Positions 1 to 8,328 of a stretch of DNA of 64,000 nucleotides are shown here, one piece after another. This DNA is from CAYTGM01 sp964437365. Its GTDB lineage: Bacteria; Sumerlaeota; Sumerlaeia; SLMS01. Position 1 is the stretch's first letter. The number at the start of each line of letters is the position of its first letter. The notes under the pieces were generated by a model, which searched no databases, had not been told where the DNA came from, and saw only the letters and a program-made list of their open reading frames with translations. Location: positions 62,001-126,000 of the forward strand of contig CAYTGM010000006.1 in the NCBI GenBank assembly GCA_964437365.1. Direction: 5' to 3'. Position numbers and translations under genes: made by a program.

Positions 1-435
1 ATCATCGATCCAATTCAAATCTTTGAAGCACGTCTGTCTGGAGCAGACGCGATACTTCTCATCGCGGCTTGTCTCCAAAAAGATGAGTTAGCAGAGTTCC
101 ACGAAATCGCCGACGATATTGGTTTGGACACCCTGATCGAAGTTCACACGGAAGAGGAGTGGATAAAGGTAGCCGAATCAATCTCGGCCCCCAAACTGGT
201 TGGAGTGAACAATCGCAACCTTCATGACTTTTCCGTATCTCTTGAGACCTTTGAACGCCTCTCGCCTGAGATTGCAAAATCAGGAGCAACACTCGTCGCC
301 GAATCTGGTATCTATACACCTGATGATGTCAAACGACTCAAAAAAGCAGGAGCAACTGCTATTCTCGTTGGTGAATCACTCATGAGACAACCTGAAGTTC
401 TTCAGGCAACACGCCAGTTACTCGCCATCAACTGA
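1..435 (+). CDS. trpC: Indole-3-glycerol-phosphate synthase, 3' part
   Basis: The reading frame is open from base 1, so the gene starts upstream of the window and about 144 C-terminal residues are present. It closes the indole ring in tryptophan synthesis, converting CdRP to indole-3-glycerol phosphate in the cytoplasm. Visible TrpC landmarks of the TIM barrel are DPIQIFEARLSGADAILLI near the left edge, the VGVNNRNLHDF substrate-binding strand, LVAESGI, and ILVGESLMR close to the C-terminus. The end is normal for the family. The next gene starts about 25 bp downstream but is unrelated to tryptophan synthesis. Identification is firm; nothing can be said about the N-terminus. Confidence 0.96.
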   Translation: MIDPIQIFEARLSGADAILLIAACLQKDELAEFHEIADDIGLDTLIEVHTEEEWIKVAESISAPKLVGVNNRNLHDFSVSLETFERLSPEIAKSGATLVAESGIYTPDDVKRLKKAGATAILVGESLMRQPEVLQATRQLLAIN

Positions 436-460
436 TACTCCCTGGCAACAGTAAGGACAG

Positions 461-1714
461 GTGGTCTTGAGCACCGTTTCTCAACGCGATAGAATCTCTC
501 CTGGCCTCATCTGGACCAGCCTGGTACTGATATCACTGCTTTCTCTCTGGGTGATCGCGAAAGGGACGCTCTTCGATTCGAGAGAGATGATCGATTTCGG
601 TGATTACTATTTCGCAGCAGAAGCTGTTTCTCAAGGCAAGTCCCCTTACCGGGGAGAGTACGAGGCTTCACGCCGCTACGTTTATCCGCAGGGCTTCGCC
701 ATGGCTCTCCAGCCTCTGCTTTACTTCTCCCGGGAGACAGCGTCGAAGATCTGGTGGTACACATCATTCATTGCCTATATAGCAGGCGTATTATTTCTCA
801 CCCGCTGGTCCTTAAAGAGATATACAATTGACTTCAGGAGCCTGTCCAGTGCCCCTGAAGCCCTTCTCCCCTGCCTGATTGTATCATTCGCCCTTGGTTT
901 CTCCCCTACCTGGTTTGGCCACCGATTAGGACAGACAGATATTTTCCTTTTCTTCATTCTTGCTGCTTTCATTCTTATTGATCCTCAAAAGCATAAGGTC
1001 ATCGCCGGTGGTTTGCTGGGGATCTCAATTATTATGAAAATGTCGCCACTCTTGATCCTGCCTCCTCTTATACTTGTTCTAGGTTGGCAATTCCTCCTTG
1101 GAGTTTTGAGTGTTTTGGGAGTCTATACACTCGTCCTTATCTTTGGAGGTTATGGTGATGAAGAAGTCTATTATTTAACGGAGCAAATCTCGTATCATAA
1201 ATACCGTATTGGATTCGCCTCAAATTCCGTATATCACCTTTTTGCGTTCAAGCTCTTTGGAAAATACAATATTCTTACAGATGGCTATTATGGGAATTGG
1301 ATGACTACTGGAATCCAATTCCTTATTCTGTTGTGCTACGCGATAGTAGGACTCTGGATGAAATGGAAGAAAGCAAGCTGGATTCTCATGCTTTCATGTG
1401 GCGTAGCCTTCGCCCACCTCGCCAGTCCTTTTCTCGAACCTCATCACGCGACAAACAGTGTAGCCGTTCTTATCCCCTTGTTTTGTCTGACGCTATCTCG
1501 TGGACTTTGGTTGGGGTTCTCATTGATTGCAGGCAGTTTTCTGATCGGTATGGCACAACTTCCTTTAATGGAAGCATTTGGAGGAGAGTGGATGCAATAC
1601 CTCACCCTTCTGACTGATCTGTTCCTGATCACCGTGGTTATCATCTCGACAACGCGTGGAATTGACCTTGAGGAGACCAGTGATTTTCGTCACTCTTGTA
1701 AAGATGTAGAATAA
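461..1714 (+). CDS. GT87/DUF2029-like polytopic membrane protein
   Basis: The protein has about 417 residues and roughly ten hydrophobic segments spread over its whole length, so it is an integral inner-membrane protein. The N-terminal loop contains DFGDYYFAAEAVSQGKSPY followed by YVYPQG, the arrangement typical of DUF2029/glycosyltransferase-87 polyprenyl-phosphomannose-dependent mannosyltransferases. By family knowledge it may transfer a sugar from a lipid carrier on the periplasmic side; the acceptor is unknown. The start is unsure: GTG at 461 lies only 3 nt after AAGGA, while TTG at 467 has better spacing (9 nt). Only 23 bp separate it from the downstream PhyH gene, so the two may be co-transcribed. 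Confidence 0.7.
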   Translation: MVLSTVSQRDRISPGLIWTSLVLISLLSLWVIAKGTLFDSREMIDFGDYYFAAEAVSQGKSPYRGEYEASRRYVYPQGFAMALQPLLYFSRETASKIWWYTSFIAYIAGVLFLTRWSLKRYTIDFRSLSSAPEALLPCLIVSFALGFSPTWFGHRLGQTDIFLFFILAAFILIDPQKHKVIAGGLLGISIIMKMSPLLILPPLILVLGWQFLLGVLSVLGVYTLVLIFGGYGDEEVYYLTEQISYHKYRIGFASNSVYHLFAFKLFGKYNILTDGYYGNWMTTGIQFLILLCYAIVGLWMKWKKASWILMLSCGVAFAHLASPFLEPHHATNSVAVLIPLFCLTLSRGLWLGFSLIAGSFLIGMAQLPLMEAFGGEWMQYLTLLTDLFLITVVIISTTRGIDLEETSDFRHSCKDVE

Positions 1715-1737
1715 TAAATTCACTGGATTCGACGAGC

Positions 1738-2499
1738 ATGACACTTTCATTCCTTCAATCACTTGATATCAACTTCGACCCATTGAGTTCATCACAAAAA
1801 CGATGTCTGGATGAGGATGGATTTCTTATACTCAAGGATATGATTTCACCAGAATGGCGAGAAGAGCTGGTTCAGAGGTTTGAACAGCTGATTGAACAGG
1901 AAAGAGGAAGAAAGAGAGAAGACTTCGAAGCGGAAGACGGAGCCCGCAGACTGAGCAACCTCGTGAACAAGGGACAAATCTTTGATGCCATATATACGAA
2001 CCCCCTGGTATTATCGGCTGTACACTATGTCCTGCAAAGACCCTTTAAGCTCAGTTCTTTAAACGGACGTGATGCTATTCCTGGCGAAGGGCAACAGCCT
2101 CTCCACGTAGACTGGGGAGATGCACCTCCCCCTGAAGGTCCCTATCACGTGGTCAATTCTGTCTGGCTCCTCGATGATTTTGAACTCGACAATGGGGCAA
2201 CGCGCGTTGTCCCGGGCTCTCATCGATGGGGGAAAGGACCCCATCAATGCGATCTCGACCCCATGGAAGCTCATCCAGATGAAGTGATTGTTCAGGCGAA
2301 AGCAGGCTCTGTCATTATCTTTAACAGTCACCTTTGGCATGGAGGCACCTTGAATACATCGGGGAATAAGAGGCGTGCTCTTCACTGCTACTTCTGTGCT
2401 GAAGAGCACGACCAGCAAACGAATCAGGCAGAGGCTCTGACGGGAGAAACGCGCCGTAGACTTGCCCCTCACGCCCTCAAAGTTCTTGATGCACTCTGA
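1738..2499 (+). CDS. PhyH (phytanoyl-CoA dioxygenase) family protein
   Basis: A 253-residue non-haem Fe(II)/2-oxoglutarate-dependent oxygenase. The iron ligands are visible as HVD (His123, Asp125) in PLHVDWGD and as the distal His201 in SHLWHGG; NGATRVVPGSH is the conserved core preceding it. PhyH-family members hydroxylate lipids, small molecules or secondary metabolites, and the substrate here cannot be read from sequence. There is no signal peptide. It is the first of two PhyH proteins in the window (the other is at 20157-20987) and the two are clearly divergent. It ends 24 bp from the end of the convergent metallophosphoesterase gene. Confidence 0.85.
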   Translation: MTLSFLQSLDINFDPLSSSQKRCLDEDGFLILKDMISPEWREELVQRFEQLIEQERGRKREDFEAEDGARRLSNLVNKGQIFDAIYTNPLVLSAVHYVLQRPFKLSSLNGRDAIPGEGQQPLHVDWGDAPPPEGPYHVVNSVWLLDDFELDNGATRVVPGSHRWGKGPHQCDLDPMEAHPDEVIVQAKAGSVIIFNSHLWHGGTLNTSGNKRRALHCYFCAEEHDQQTNQAEALTGETRRRLAPHALKVLDAL

Positions 2500-2522
2500 T
2501 TAAACTGAGCGACGCTCCACTC

Positions 2523-4451
2523 TTATTCAAATATCATCGCACCATAACGAGTAACATCATATATACCTGTCCCAGACCACTGAGACTGTTTGACATCATT
2601 CTGTGATCGATGGCGGCCGATGTTCAGTCCCCAAACTTCACCAGACTTGGGTGGCTTTGCATTATAGATATCACTCCACGGTATCTGCATCTCAAGTACC
2701 CAATTATCTTCATTGATCTGAATTTCGCTGGTATAAGCACTGTCAAAATATTTGTCATCGATATGTCTGGGCATAGAATTGAATCGAGTTCCAGCCATAT
2801 TCTGGAAGAGACGTGAGTACTGACTTTGAGTATCACCGGGATCAAAAAAGAACTCTATGTCATCATCATTCCAGGTTAGTGGAATATCACCTTCAGCATT
2901 CGCAACCATACCTTCTGGGTTCGGTTCGACCATATGAGTTCCAATATAGAGATACTCATCATCATATAGCATCTTCACTTCCGTCTGATATTTCTCACGA
3001 TTGCCATTGGTATCGTTGAAGTCAGTAGCAGTGTTAGCCTGACTCCATGCTGGGTCATCAAGTTTCCCATCGATAGAGATATCACCTTCGAGCCTTTTGA
3101 CCGTAATGGAACGGGGAACGAAAATTCTAAAGTCAGCCTCATACTTAAAAGTGTCTTCGAGGGGAATATTCGTTCGGTATATATCTGCACCATTTTCTGC
3201 TTCTTCAAGACGCTCCTTATAGACCTTTTCCCAATCACGAGAGACGTAGCCGGATCGTAGCCTATCATGAGATGTCATAGTCAGATAGGGGTGTTTCGAG
3301 GCGGTTGGAGCCGCATCAGAGGAGATCTGAAACGCGATAACATCGCTTTCCTTTGGTCCCAATTTGCGCTTAAGGAGCATGGGAGAGATATCAACATTTG
3401 CATCAAGATCAACATTCCATTTAAGTTCGTAGGTTCTCTCTTCGTTCGTTCTGTTCGAGATTGGAACCTCGACAACAGTTTCCAGTGGTTTCCCTGATTC
3501 CCAGTTCGGGATTCGTAATGTCCCTCCGCGCAAGGAATATGCTGGCAATTGCGATCTTTCTTCCGAATTGACCGTGTCGATAGGAAGGACAGACCCAGCT
3601 TTGATAACACCGAAAACGGGCTCTTCATCATGCTTTACTGTCGCTTGCAAATAGCAGTGAAAAAAGCCCCCACGCTCGTTTCGCTGGCTCATTCCACCCG
3701 AGCTGTTGAGCACAAGATATTGAATGCCGTCCCTATCTTCCCAAACATATTCATGTGTGTGTCCTCCGACAACGAGCTTCACTGGGTAATCAACGAGGAA
3801 TGAATGAATCGTATCCCAGTCTTGTCTCCCCTGCTTATCCTTGGAGTACCTCCAGACAGGAGCATGCATGAATAGAAAGATAGATTTGCTTTCTAACTCT
3901 GGACTCCCTATTCCACCGTTCTTCTCAGCAAAAGCTTCAAGATCATTGATCAGCCATTCGACTTGCCATTCGGCAATACGATCGTCTTCTTCCTGCCAGT
4001 AGGTATCCAGAACAATGCAATGAACGGGACCAGCATCAAAGCTGTAGTAATACTTATCTGTTCCCCATACATCGCCGTAGACCTCTTCTGACTCAGGCGT
4101 CACAACGTCATGGTTACCTGGAACAGGATAAAACGGCATACTCAGGGGCTCGATCTGGGACTTGTATTGATCCCATTCATCGTAGAGCTTTTCTTTGTCA
4201 TACGTATAGCCATTGATTAAATCTCCTACCTGTATGACAAAGTCAGGTTGAAGCATATTAATCTCATGAGTCATTCTCTCGAAGACTCCCCGATAACCAA
4301 ATTGCGTGTCCCCGAGGACAACAAATCTCACTGCACGTTCTTTATCATTCATCTCCGCAGCAGATGAATGCTGGGATGCAGCTGCAATAAGTAATATACA
4401 AAGGAGAGTTCTCATCCCTTCACCGATCTTGTCAAAAAAACGAAATTTCAT
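2523..4451 (-). CDS. Secreted metallophosphoesterase with C-terminal CBM9-like domain
   Basis: A 642-residue exported protein: hydrophobic signal sequence around residues 13-32 ending in SSAAE. The calcineurin-like phosphoesterase domain shows GDTQFGY (about 47), VGDLINGY (about 75), GNHD (112-115), a later MHAPVW and GGHTHEY, which together form the dimetal site. The middle is probably a beta-sandwich. The last 190 residues begin with ISIDGKLDDPAWSQA and continue into MLYDDEYLYIGTHM, the pattern of the CBM9/DOMON-like sugar- or haem-binding fold. It may be an extracellular phosphatase or nucleotidase tethered to polysaccharide. ATG at 4451 is preceded by AGAGGA; ATG at 4415 is a possible alternative that also keeps the signal peptide. 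Confidence 0.85.
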   Translation of the reverse strand: MKFRFFDKIGEGMRTLLCILLIAAASQHSSAAEMNDKERAVRFVVLGDTQFGYRGVFERMTHEINMLQPDFVIQVGDLINGYTYDKEKLYDEWDQYKSQIEPLSMPFYPVPGNHDVVTPESEEVYGDVWGTDKYYYSFDAGPVHCIVLDTYWQEEDDRIAEWQVEWLINDLEAFAEKNGGIGSPELESKSIFLFMHAPVWRYSKDKQGRQDWDTIHSFLVDYPVKLVVGGHTHEYVWEDRDGIQYLVLNSSGGMSQRNERGGFFHCYLQATVKHDEEPVFGVIKAGSVLPIDTVNSEERSQLPAYSLRGGTLRIPNWESGKPLETVVEVPISNRTNEERTYELKWNVDLDANVDISPMLLKRKLGPKESDVIAFQISSDAAPTASKHPYLTMTSHDRLRSGYVSRDWEKVYKERLEEAENGADIYRTNIPLEDTFKYEADFRIFVPRSITVKRLEGDISIDGKLDDPAWSQANTATDFNDTNGNREKYQTEVKMLYDDEYLYIGTHMVEPNPEGMVANAEGDIPLTWNDDDIEFFFDPGDTQSQYSRLFQNMAGTRFNSMPRHIDDKYFDSAYTSEIQINEDNWVLEMQIPWSDIYNAKPPKSGEVWGLNIGRHRSQNDVKQSQWSGTGIYDVTRYGAMIFE

Positions 4452-4562
4452 TCCGATATTTTCCTCTCATCAAACTAATACAGGAAGAATGACAAGGCGG
4501 CTAGAGATCGCAAGAACATTTCTCTATCAAGATGACGGGCTTTGAAGCCTGCTTTGAAAAAC

Positions 4563-6506
4563 CTAGGACCTTTCCTTATCTTTAAGAAGGTCTTTGATTT
4601 TTGTGAGCAGTTCGCGTCGTCGATACGGTTTTTTCAGATAAGCGACGTTGGGAAGTTTGACAAGTTCATCGACGCCATCTGCTTTGTCCAGACCAGTACT
4701 GACTAGAATCGGCTGAGTGGGGTTTATTTCTCTAATCGCTTGAAAGGCTTCAAAACCATTCATCCCTTCCATCAACATATCAAGAACAATGACCTTGAAA
4801 GCGTGGGGAGACTTTTGAACGAGGTCTACGGCAAGAAGACCCGATTCAACCTCGCTGACCTCAAAGCCCGCTTTTTGCAGATGTCTACCAGTAATTTTTC
4901 TGACGATAATCTCGTCATCAATAATAAGTATACGTCCAGACCCGCGAAACTCCAAGAGGAGTTTTTTTGTCGTGGAGTACTCTTCGATTTGTTCCTGACT
5001 ATATGGTATTATCAGGGAACACTCTGTCCCTGATCCAGGCTCGCTCTCAATGTACAGGCATCCACCGTTTGCCCTCGCGATACCATCGGCACTTGAAAGC
5101 CCCAGTCCACGCCCAAGAAACTTCGTCGTATAGAAAGGCTCGATCGACTTGGAGAGAACCTGCTGGTCCATCCCGACCCCGTTATCTACGACTGATATTC
5201 TGATATGCGGACCAGGAGAGATCGATTCCCTGAAATCCCATTGCTTCAACTCGTGACGGGCAATCCAGAGGTCGCGAGTCTTTATGACAATCAAGCCAAC
5301 TTTATCGGTTGTTGCTTCTCGCGCATTTACCAGTAGTTCGCTGAGTGCGTCAGTCAATTGATTGAGATCAGCCTTGATGTAATACGGTTCCTGGGTCAGA
5401 TCCAGTTTGAGGCGGTTCTCAGGACCAGCAATCTTTTCGAAAAAATCAAAGTTATTCCTTATATACTGATTTGTATCAATCTCTTTCTTTTCGTAGGCTC
5501 CCTGACCAGCATAGGCCAGCATCTGCCGACACAAACCAGTCGCCCGGTCGACCTGAGCTCTTATCTCCTCAAGAAGAGTTCTTTCTTCTTGTGATCGGAG
5601 CGTATCCTCAAGCAGATCCAGGTTTCCTACGACTCCTGTAAAGATATTATTAAAGTCGTGAGAGATTCCAGCTGCCATGGTTGAGAGGCTCTCCAGCTTC
5701 TCGCGGTTTTTCGCTTCGACACTCTGCTGCTTTTCGAGCAGGCTTCTGGACACAAGTTGAGATATATCCTGAACAAGGTGAACAGAACCTACGACTTCAC
5801 CACGCTTGTTCCTGTATGGAGAACATGTTAGTTTGAGATTAGCTTTTCTATTTTCATCGTAGAACTCCACACTATGAGTATCGCCACCTTCCAATACTTT
5901 GGCGTGGGGGCAGTTTCCCTCGAGACAGCCCAGCCCAGGAAAGAATTCGCTACAATGGCTTCCCTCTCCGGGGTCGTTTTCTCTCTTGCTGAAATAATTG
6001 TACATGGCATCGTTCATTCGAACGACTTTCGATTCTCCATCAACAACCGCCACCATATCGTGAATAGAGTTAAAGGTCTGTTCCCATGAGGACTTTGCTT
6101 TGGCCAATGCATGCTCTGTGTTCTTAAGTTCCGTAATGTCTTTGACAATAGCTACATTGTAATGAGGGTTTCCCTCATCGTCCCTGATGAGCTTTACAGA
6201 AAGATCACCCCAGATGATCGACTGATCTTCTCGTATATATCTCTTCTGTAAATGGTACGCTTTGTCAGTCTCAAGAAGTTGTTTGTGGAGTTTCATGTCC
6301 TTCTCAAGATCTTCCGGGTGAGTAATATCGCTGTATCCCATCTCCAATAGCTGCTCCCGGCGGTAACCGATCCAGTCACAGAAAAAATCATTCACGTAGA
6401 TAAAATTCCCCTCCGGGTCTGCGTGACAAATGGCGACATTGGCCTGTTCTACTGTTCTTCTGAAGAACTCCCCCTCAGAGGCCTGATGTTCTAAGTTTTC
6501 TGACAA
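4563..6506 (-). CDS. PAS-PAS hybrid sensor histidine kinase with C-terminal receiver
   Basis: A 647-residue cytoplasmic signalling protein without membrane segments. Domain order: PAS 1 (about 10-125, with HADPEGNFIYVNDFF and VKDITELK), PAS 2 (about 140-250, ending VQDISQL), HisKA with phospho-acceptor His283 in GISHDFNNIFTG, HATPase_c with N394 in ELLVNAREAT, DNGVGM (441-446) and GRGLGLSS, then a receiver with acidic pair D530/D531, phospho-acceptor D576 in VLDMLMEG, and the KKP lysine near 630. The second PAS has a cysteine group (HCSEFFPGLGCLEGNC) that could bind metal or respond to redox. The start is TTG at 6506, preceded closely by GAGG. No cognate output regulator is adjacent. Confidence 0.92.
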   Translation of the reverse strand: MSENLEHQASEGEFFRRTVEQANVAICHADPEGNFIYVNDFFCDWIGYRREQLLEMGYSDITHPEDLEKDMKLHKQLLETDKAYHLQKRYIREDQSIIWGDLSVKLIRDDEGNPHYNVAIVKDITELKNTEHALAKAKSSWEQTFNSIHDMVAVVDGESKVVRMNDAMYNYFSKRENDPGEGSHCSEFFPGLGCLEGNCPHAKVLEGGDTHSVEFYDENRKANLKLTCSPYRNKRGEVVGSVHLVQDISQLVSRSLLEKQQSVEAKNREKLESLSTMAAGISHDFNNIFTGVVGNLDLLEDTLRSQEERTLLEEIRAQVDRATGLCRQMLAYAGQGAYEKKEIDTNQYIRNNFDFFEKIAGPENRLKLDLTQEPYYIKADLNQLTDALSELLVNAREATTDKVGLIVIKTRDLWIARHELKQWDFRESISPGPHIRISVVDNGVGMDQQVLSKSIEPFYTTKFLGRGLGLSSADGIARANGGCLYIESEPGSGTECSLIIPYSQEQIEEYSTTKKLLLEFRGSGRILIIDDEIIVRKITGRHLQKAGFEVSEVESGLLAVDLVQKSPHAFKVIVLDMLMEGMNGFEAFQAIREINPTQPILVSTGLDKADGVDELVKLPNVAYLKKPYRRRELLTKIKDLLKDKERS

Positions 6507-6829
6507 TACCTCTTGCTCCCAATGGCAAGTCTTCTCGCTTGCATGATTGAACTTAATGGTTGTTGCGATAGGTAAGCTTTATTTTTTGGTCTCAAAGTTT
6601 GTAACTCTATGAACCTCAATTGGGAGTTTATTAGACATAGAAATGTTTTACAATGAGAATTTTATATTTGGCGATCACCCACATCCTTGGCCTCCACATC
6701 AGCAACCCATTAGCGATCATTATCCGACGAAACACGTTGCCCCAACAGTCCATGACGCCCGACCGTTAACTTTTGATGCCCACAACCAGCCTGCTGGTTT
6801 ATAAATACCTACATTAAAGGATGGATACC
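6507..6829. other. Divergent intergenic region, histidine kinase / fumC
   Basis: About 320 bp without a gene, carrying the promoters of both divergent neighbours. No unambiguous -35/-10 pair was recognised. A 6-bp inverted repeat AACCAG-cctg-CTGGTT (6784-6799) is followed directly by TATAAATAC about 30 bp before the fumC start. It could be a regulator site or a leader hairpin; its role is undetermined. Confidence 0.4.
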
Positions 6830-8221
6830 ATGAGTGAATTCCGTATCGAGAAAGACTCTCTTGGTGAAGTAAAGGTGCCTGCAAAGGCTCTCTACAAAGC
6901 ACAAACACAACGAGCTGTGGAAAACTTCCCTGTCTCAGGCATTCCGCTGCCAAGAACCCTCATCAAGGCTCTTGGCCTTGTTAAGAAGTCTGCAGCCATT
7001 GTGAATAAAGATCTCGGGCTCCTGGATAGCGATCTTGCAGAAGCAATTACCAAAGCTGCCGATGAGGTGATCGAAGGAAAACACGATCAGCATTTTCCCG
7101 TTGATGTCTATCAGACTGGTTCCGGCACCTCCAGCAACATGAATACAAACGAGGTCATTGCCACCCTCGCAACCTCGCATCTGCCAGGAAAGGACAAAGC
7201 TGTTCACCCCAACGACCACGTGAACATGGGACAGTCCTCCAACGATATCTTTCCAACTGCGATCCATGTCGCGGCCATGCTTGAAGTGAAAGAAGTCCTC
7301 TTCCCCGGACTTGAACACCTTTCCAAGACTTTAAAGGAAAAGGCAAAGGCTGTTGAAGGAGTCACAAAGACAGGCAGAACTCACCTGATGGATGCGATGC
7401 CACTTACATTGTCTCAAGAATTAACGGCGTGGGCATGGCAGGTAGATCAGGCGAAGGAACGTGTGAAGGCAACTGAGCCACGGGCATGTAAACTTCCTCA
7501 GGGCGGTACTGCAGTGGGCTCCGGAATCAATGCCCATCCTGAGTTTGGCAAGAAGGTCGCCGAAGAGCTCAAAAAGCAGACAGGAATACCTTTCGTAGAA
7601 ACGGACAACCACTTCGCTTCTCAGGCAGCCCTGGACAGTCTGGTTGAACTGAGCGGCCAGTTAAAGACGACAGCAACGGCGTTCATGAAGATTGCCAATG
7701 ATCTTCGCTGGATGAACTCTGGTCCTATCGCCGGCCTGGGCGAGATTGCACTCCCTTCACTGCAGCCTGGCTCTTCGATCATGCCCGGCAAAGTAAACCC
7801 TGTTATCTGTGAATCGATGATGATGGTTTGTGCCCAGGTGATGGGGAACGATCTTGTTGTATCGATCGGGAACGAACGCGGAAACTTCCAGCTTAATGTG
7901 ATGATGCCCGTCATCGCACGGAATCTTCTGGAGTCTATACGGATTCTCGGAAACGCATCGGTCATGTTGGCAGACAAAGCCATAAAGGATTTTGACGTGA
8001 GGACTGATCACATTGCCTCGCTTATCGACAAGAACCCCATTCTTGTAACAACCCTGAACCCCGTCATTGGCTACGAGAAGGCCGCCAAGATCGCAAAGCA
8101 GGCGTACGCTGAGGGACGCGCTCTTAAAGATGTTGCCAAAGAACAAACTGACCTGAGCATGGAGGAGCTGGAGAAGCTCCTTGATCCAGCAAAGATGACC
8201 AAGGGCGGCATCATGTCCTGA
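6830..8221 (+). CDS. fumC: Fumarate hydratase, class II
   Basis: Reversible hydration of fumarate to L-malate in the TCA cycle; a homotetrameric, iron-free cytoplasmic enzyme. From ATG 6830 the protein has 463 residues, the usual FumC length. Landmarks are QTGSGTSSNMN, the HPNDHVNMGQSSND active-site segment, TGRTHLMDAMP, and the superfamily signature GSSIMPGKVNPV. An in-frame ATG at 6821 directly abuts AAAGG; ATG 6830 has correct spacing from it and gives the standard N-terminus (MSEFRIEKDSLGEV). Aspartase is a related family, but the motif context fits fumarase. It is a single-gene unit followed by a strong terminator. Confidence 0.95.
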   Translation: MSEFRIEKDSLGEVKVPAKALYKAQTQRAVENFPVSGIPLPRTLIKALGLVKKSAAIVNKDLGLLDSDLAEAITKAADEVIEGKHDQHFPVDVYQTGSGTSSNMNTNEVIATLATSHLPGKDKAVHPNDHVNMGQSSNDIFPTAIHVAAMLEVKEVLFPGLEHLSKTLKEKAKAVEGVTKTGRTHLMDAMPLTLSQELTAWAWQVDQAKERVKATEPRACKLPQGGTAVGSGINAHPEFGKKVAEELKKQTGIPFVETDNHFASQAALDSLVELSGQLKTTATAFMKIANDLRWMNSGPIAGLGEIALPSLQPGSSIMPGKVNPVICESMMMVCAQVMGNDLVVSIGNERGNFQLNVMMPVIARNLLESIRILGNASVMLADKAIKDFDVRTDHIASLIDKNPILVTTLNPVIGYEKAAKIAKQAYAEGRALKDVAKEQTDLSMEELEKLLDPAKMTKGGIMS

Positions 8222-8260
8222 TCTCCGGTTTTGCTATACATGAAGCCCTAAAAATCAGAA

Positions 8261-8290
8261 GGCAGGGTCTCTATCAGACCCTGCCTTTTT
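8261..8290. terminator. Rho-independent terminator, fumC / symporter
   Basis: A perfect 10-bp stem GGCAGGGTCT / AGACCCTGCC with loop CTATC, followed by TTTTT, 40 bp after the fumC stop. The A-rich bases on the other side mean it may also serve the convergent symporter gene ending at 8329. Confidence 0.9.
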
Positions 8291-8328
8291 CTATGAACGC
8301 TTGCCGGCGTATTTATCAATGAGATCGA

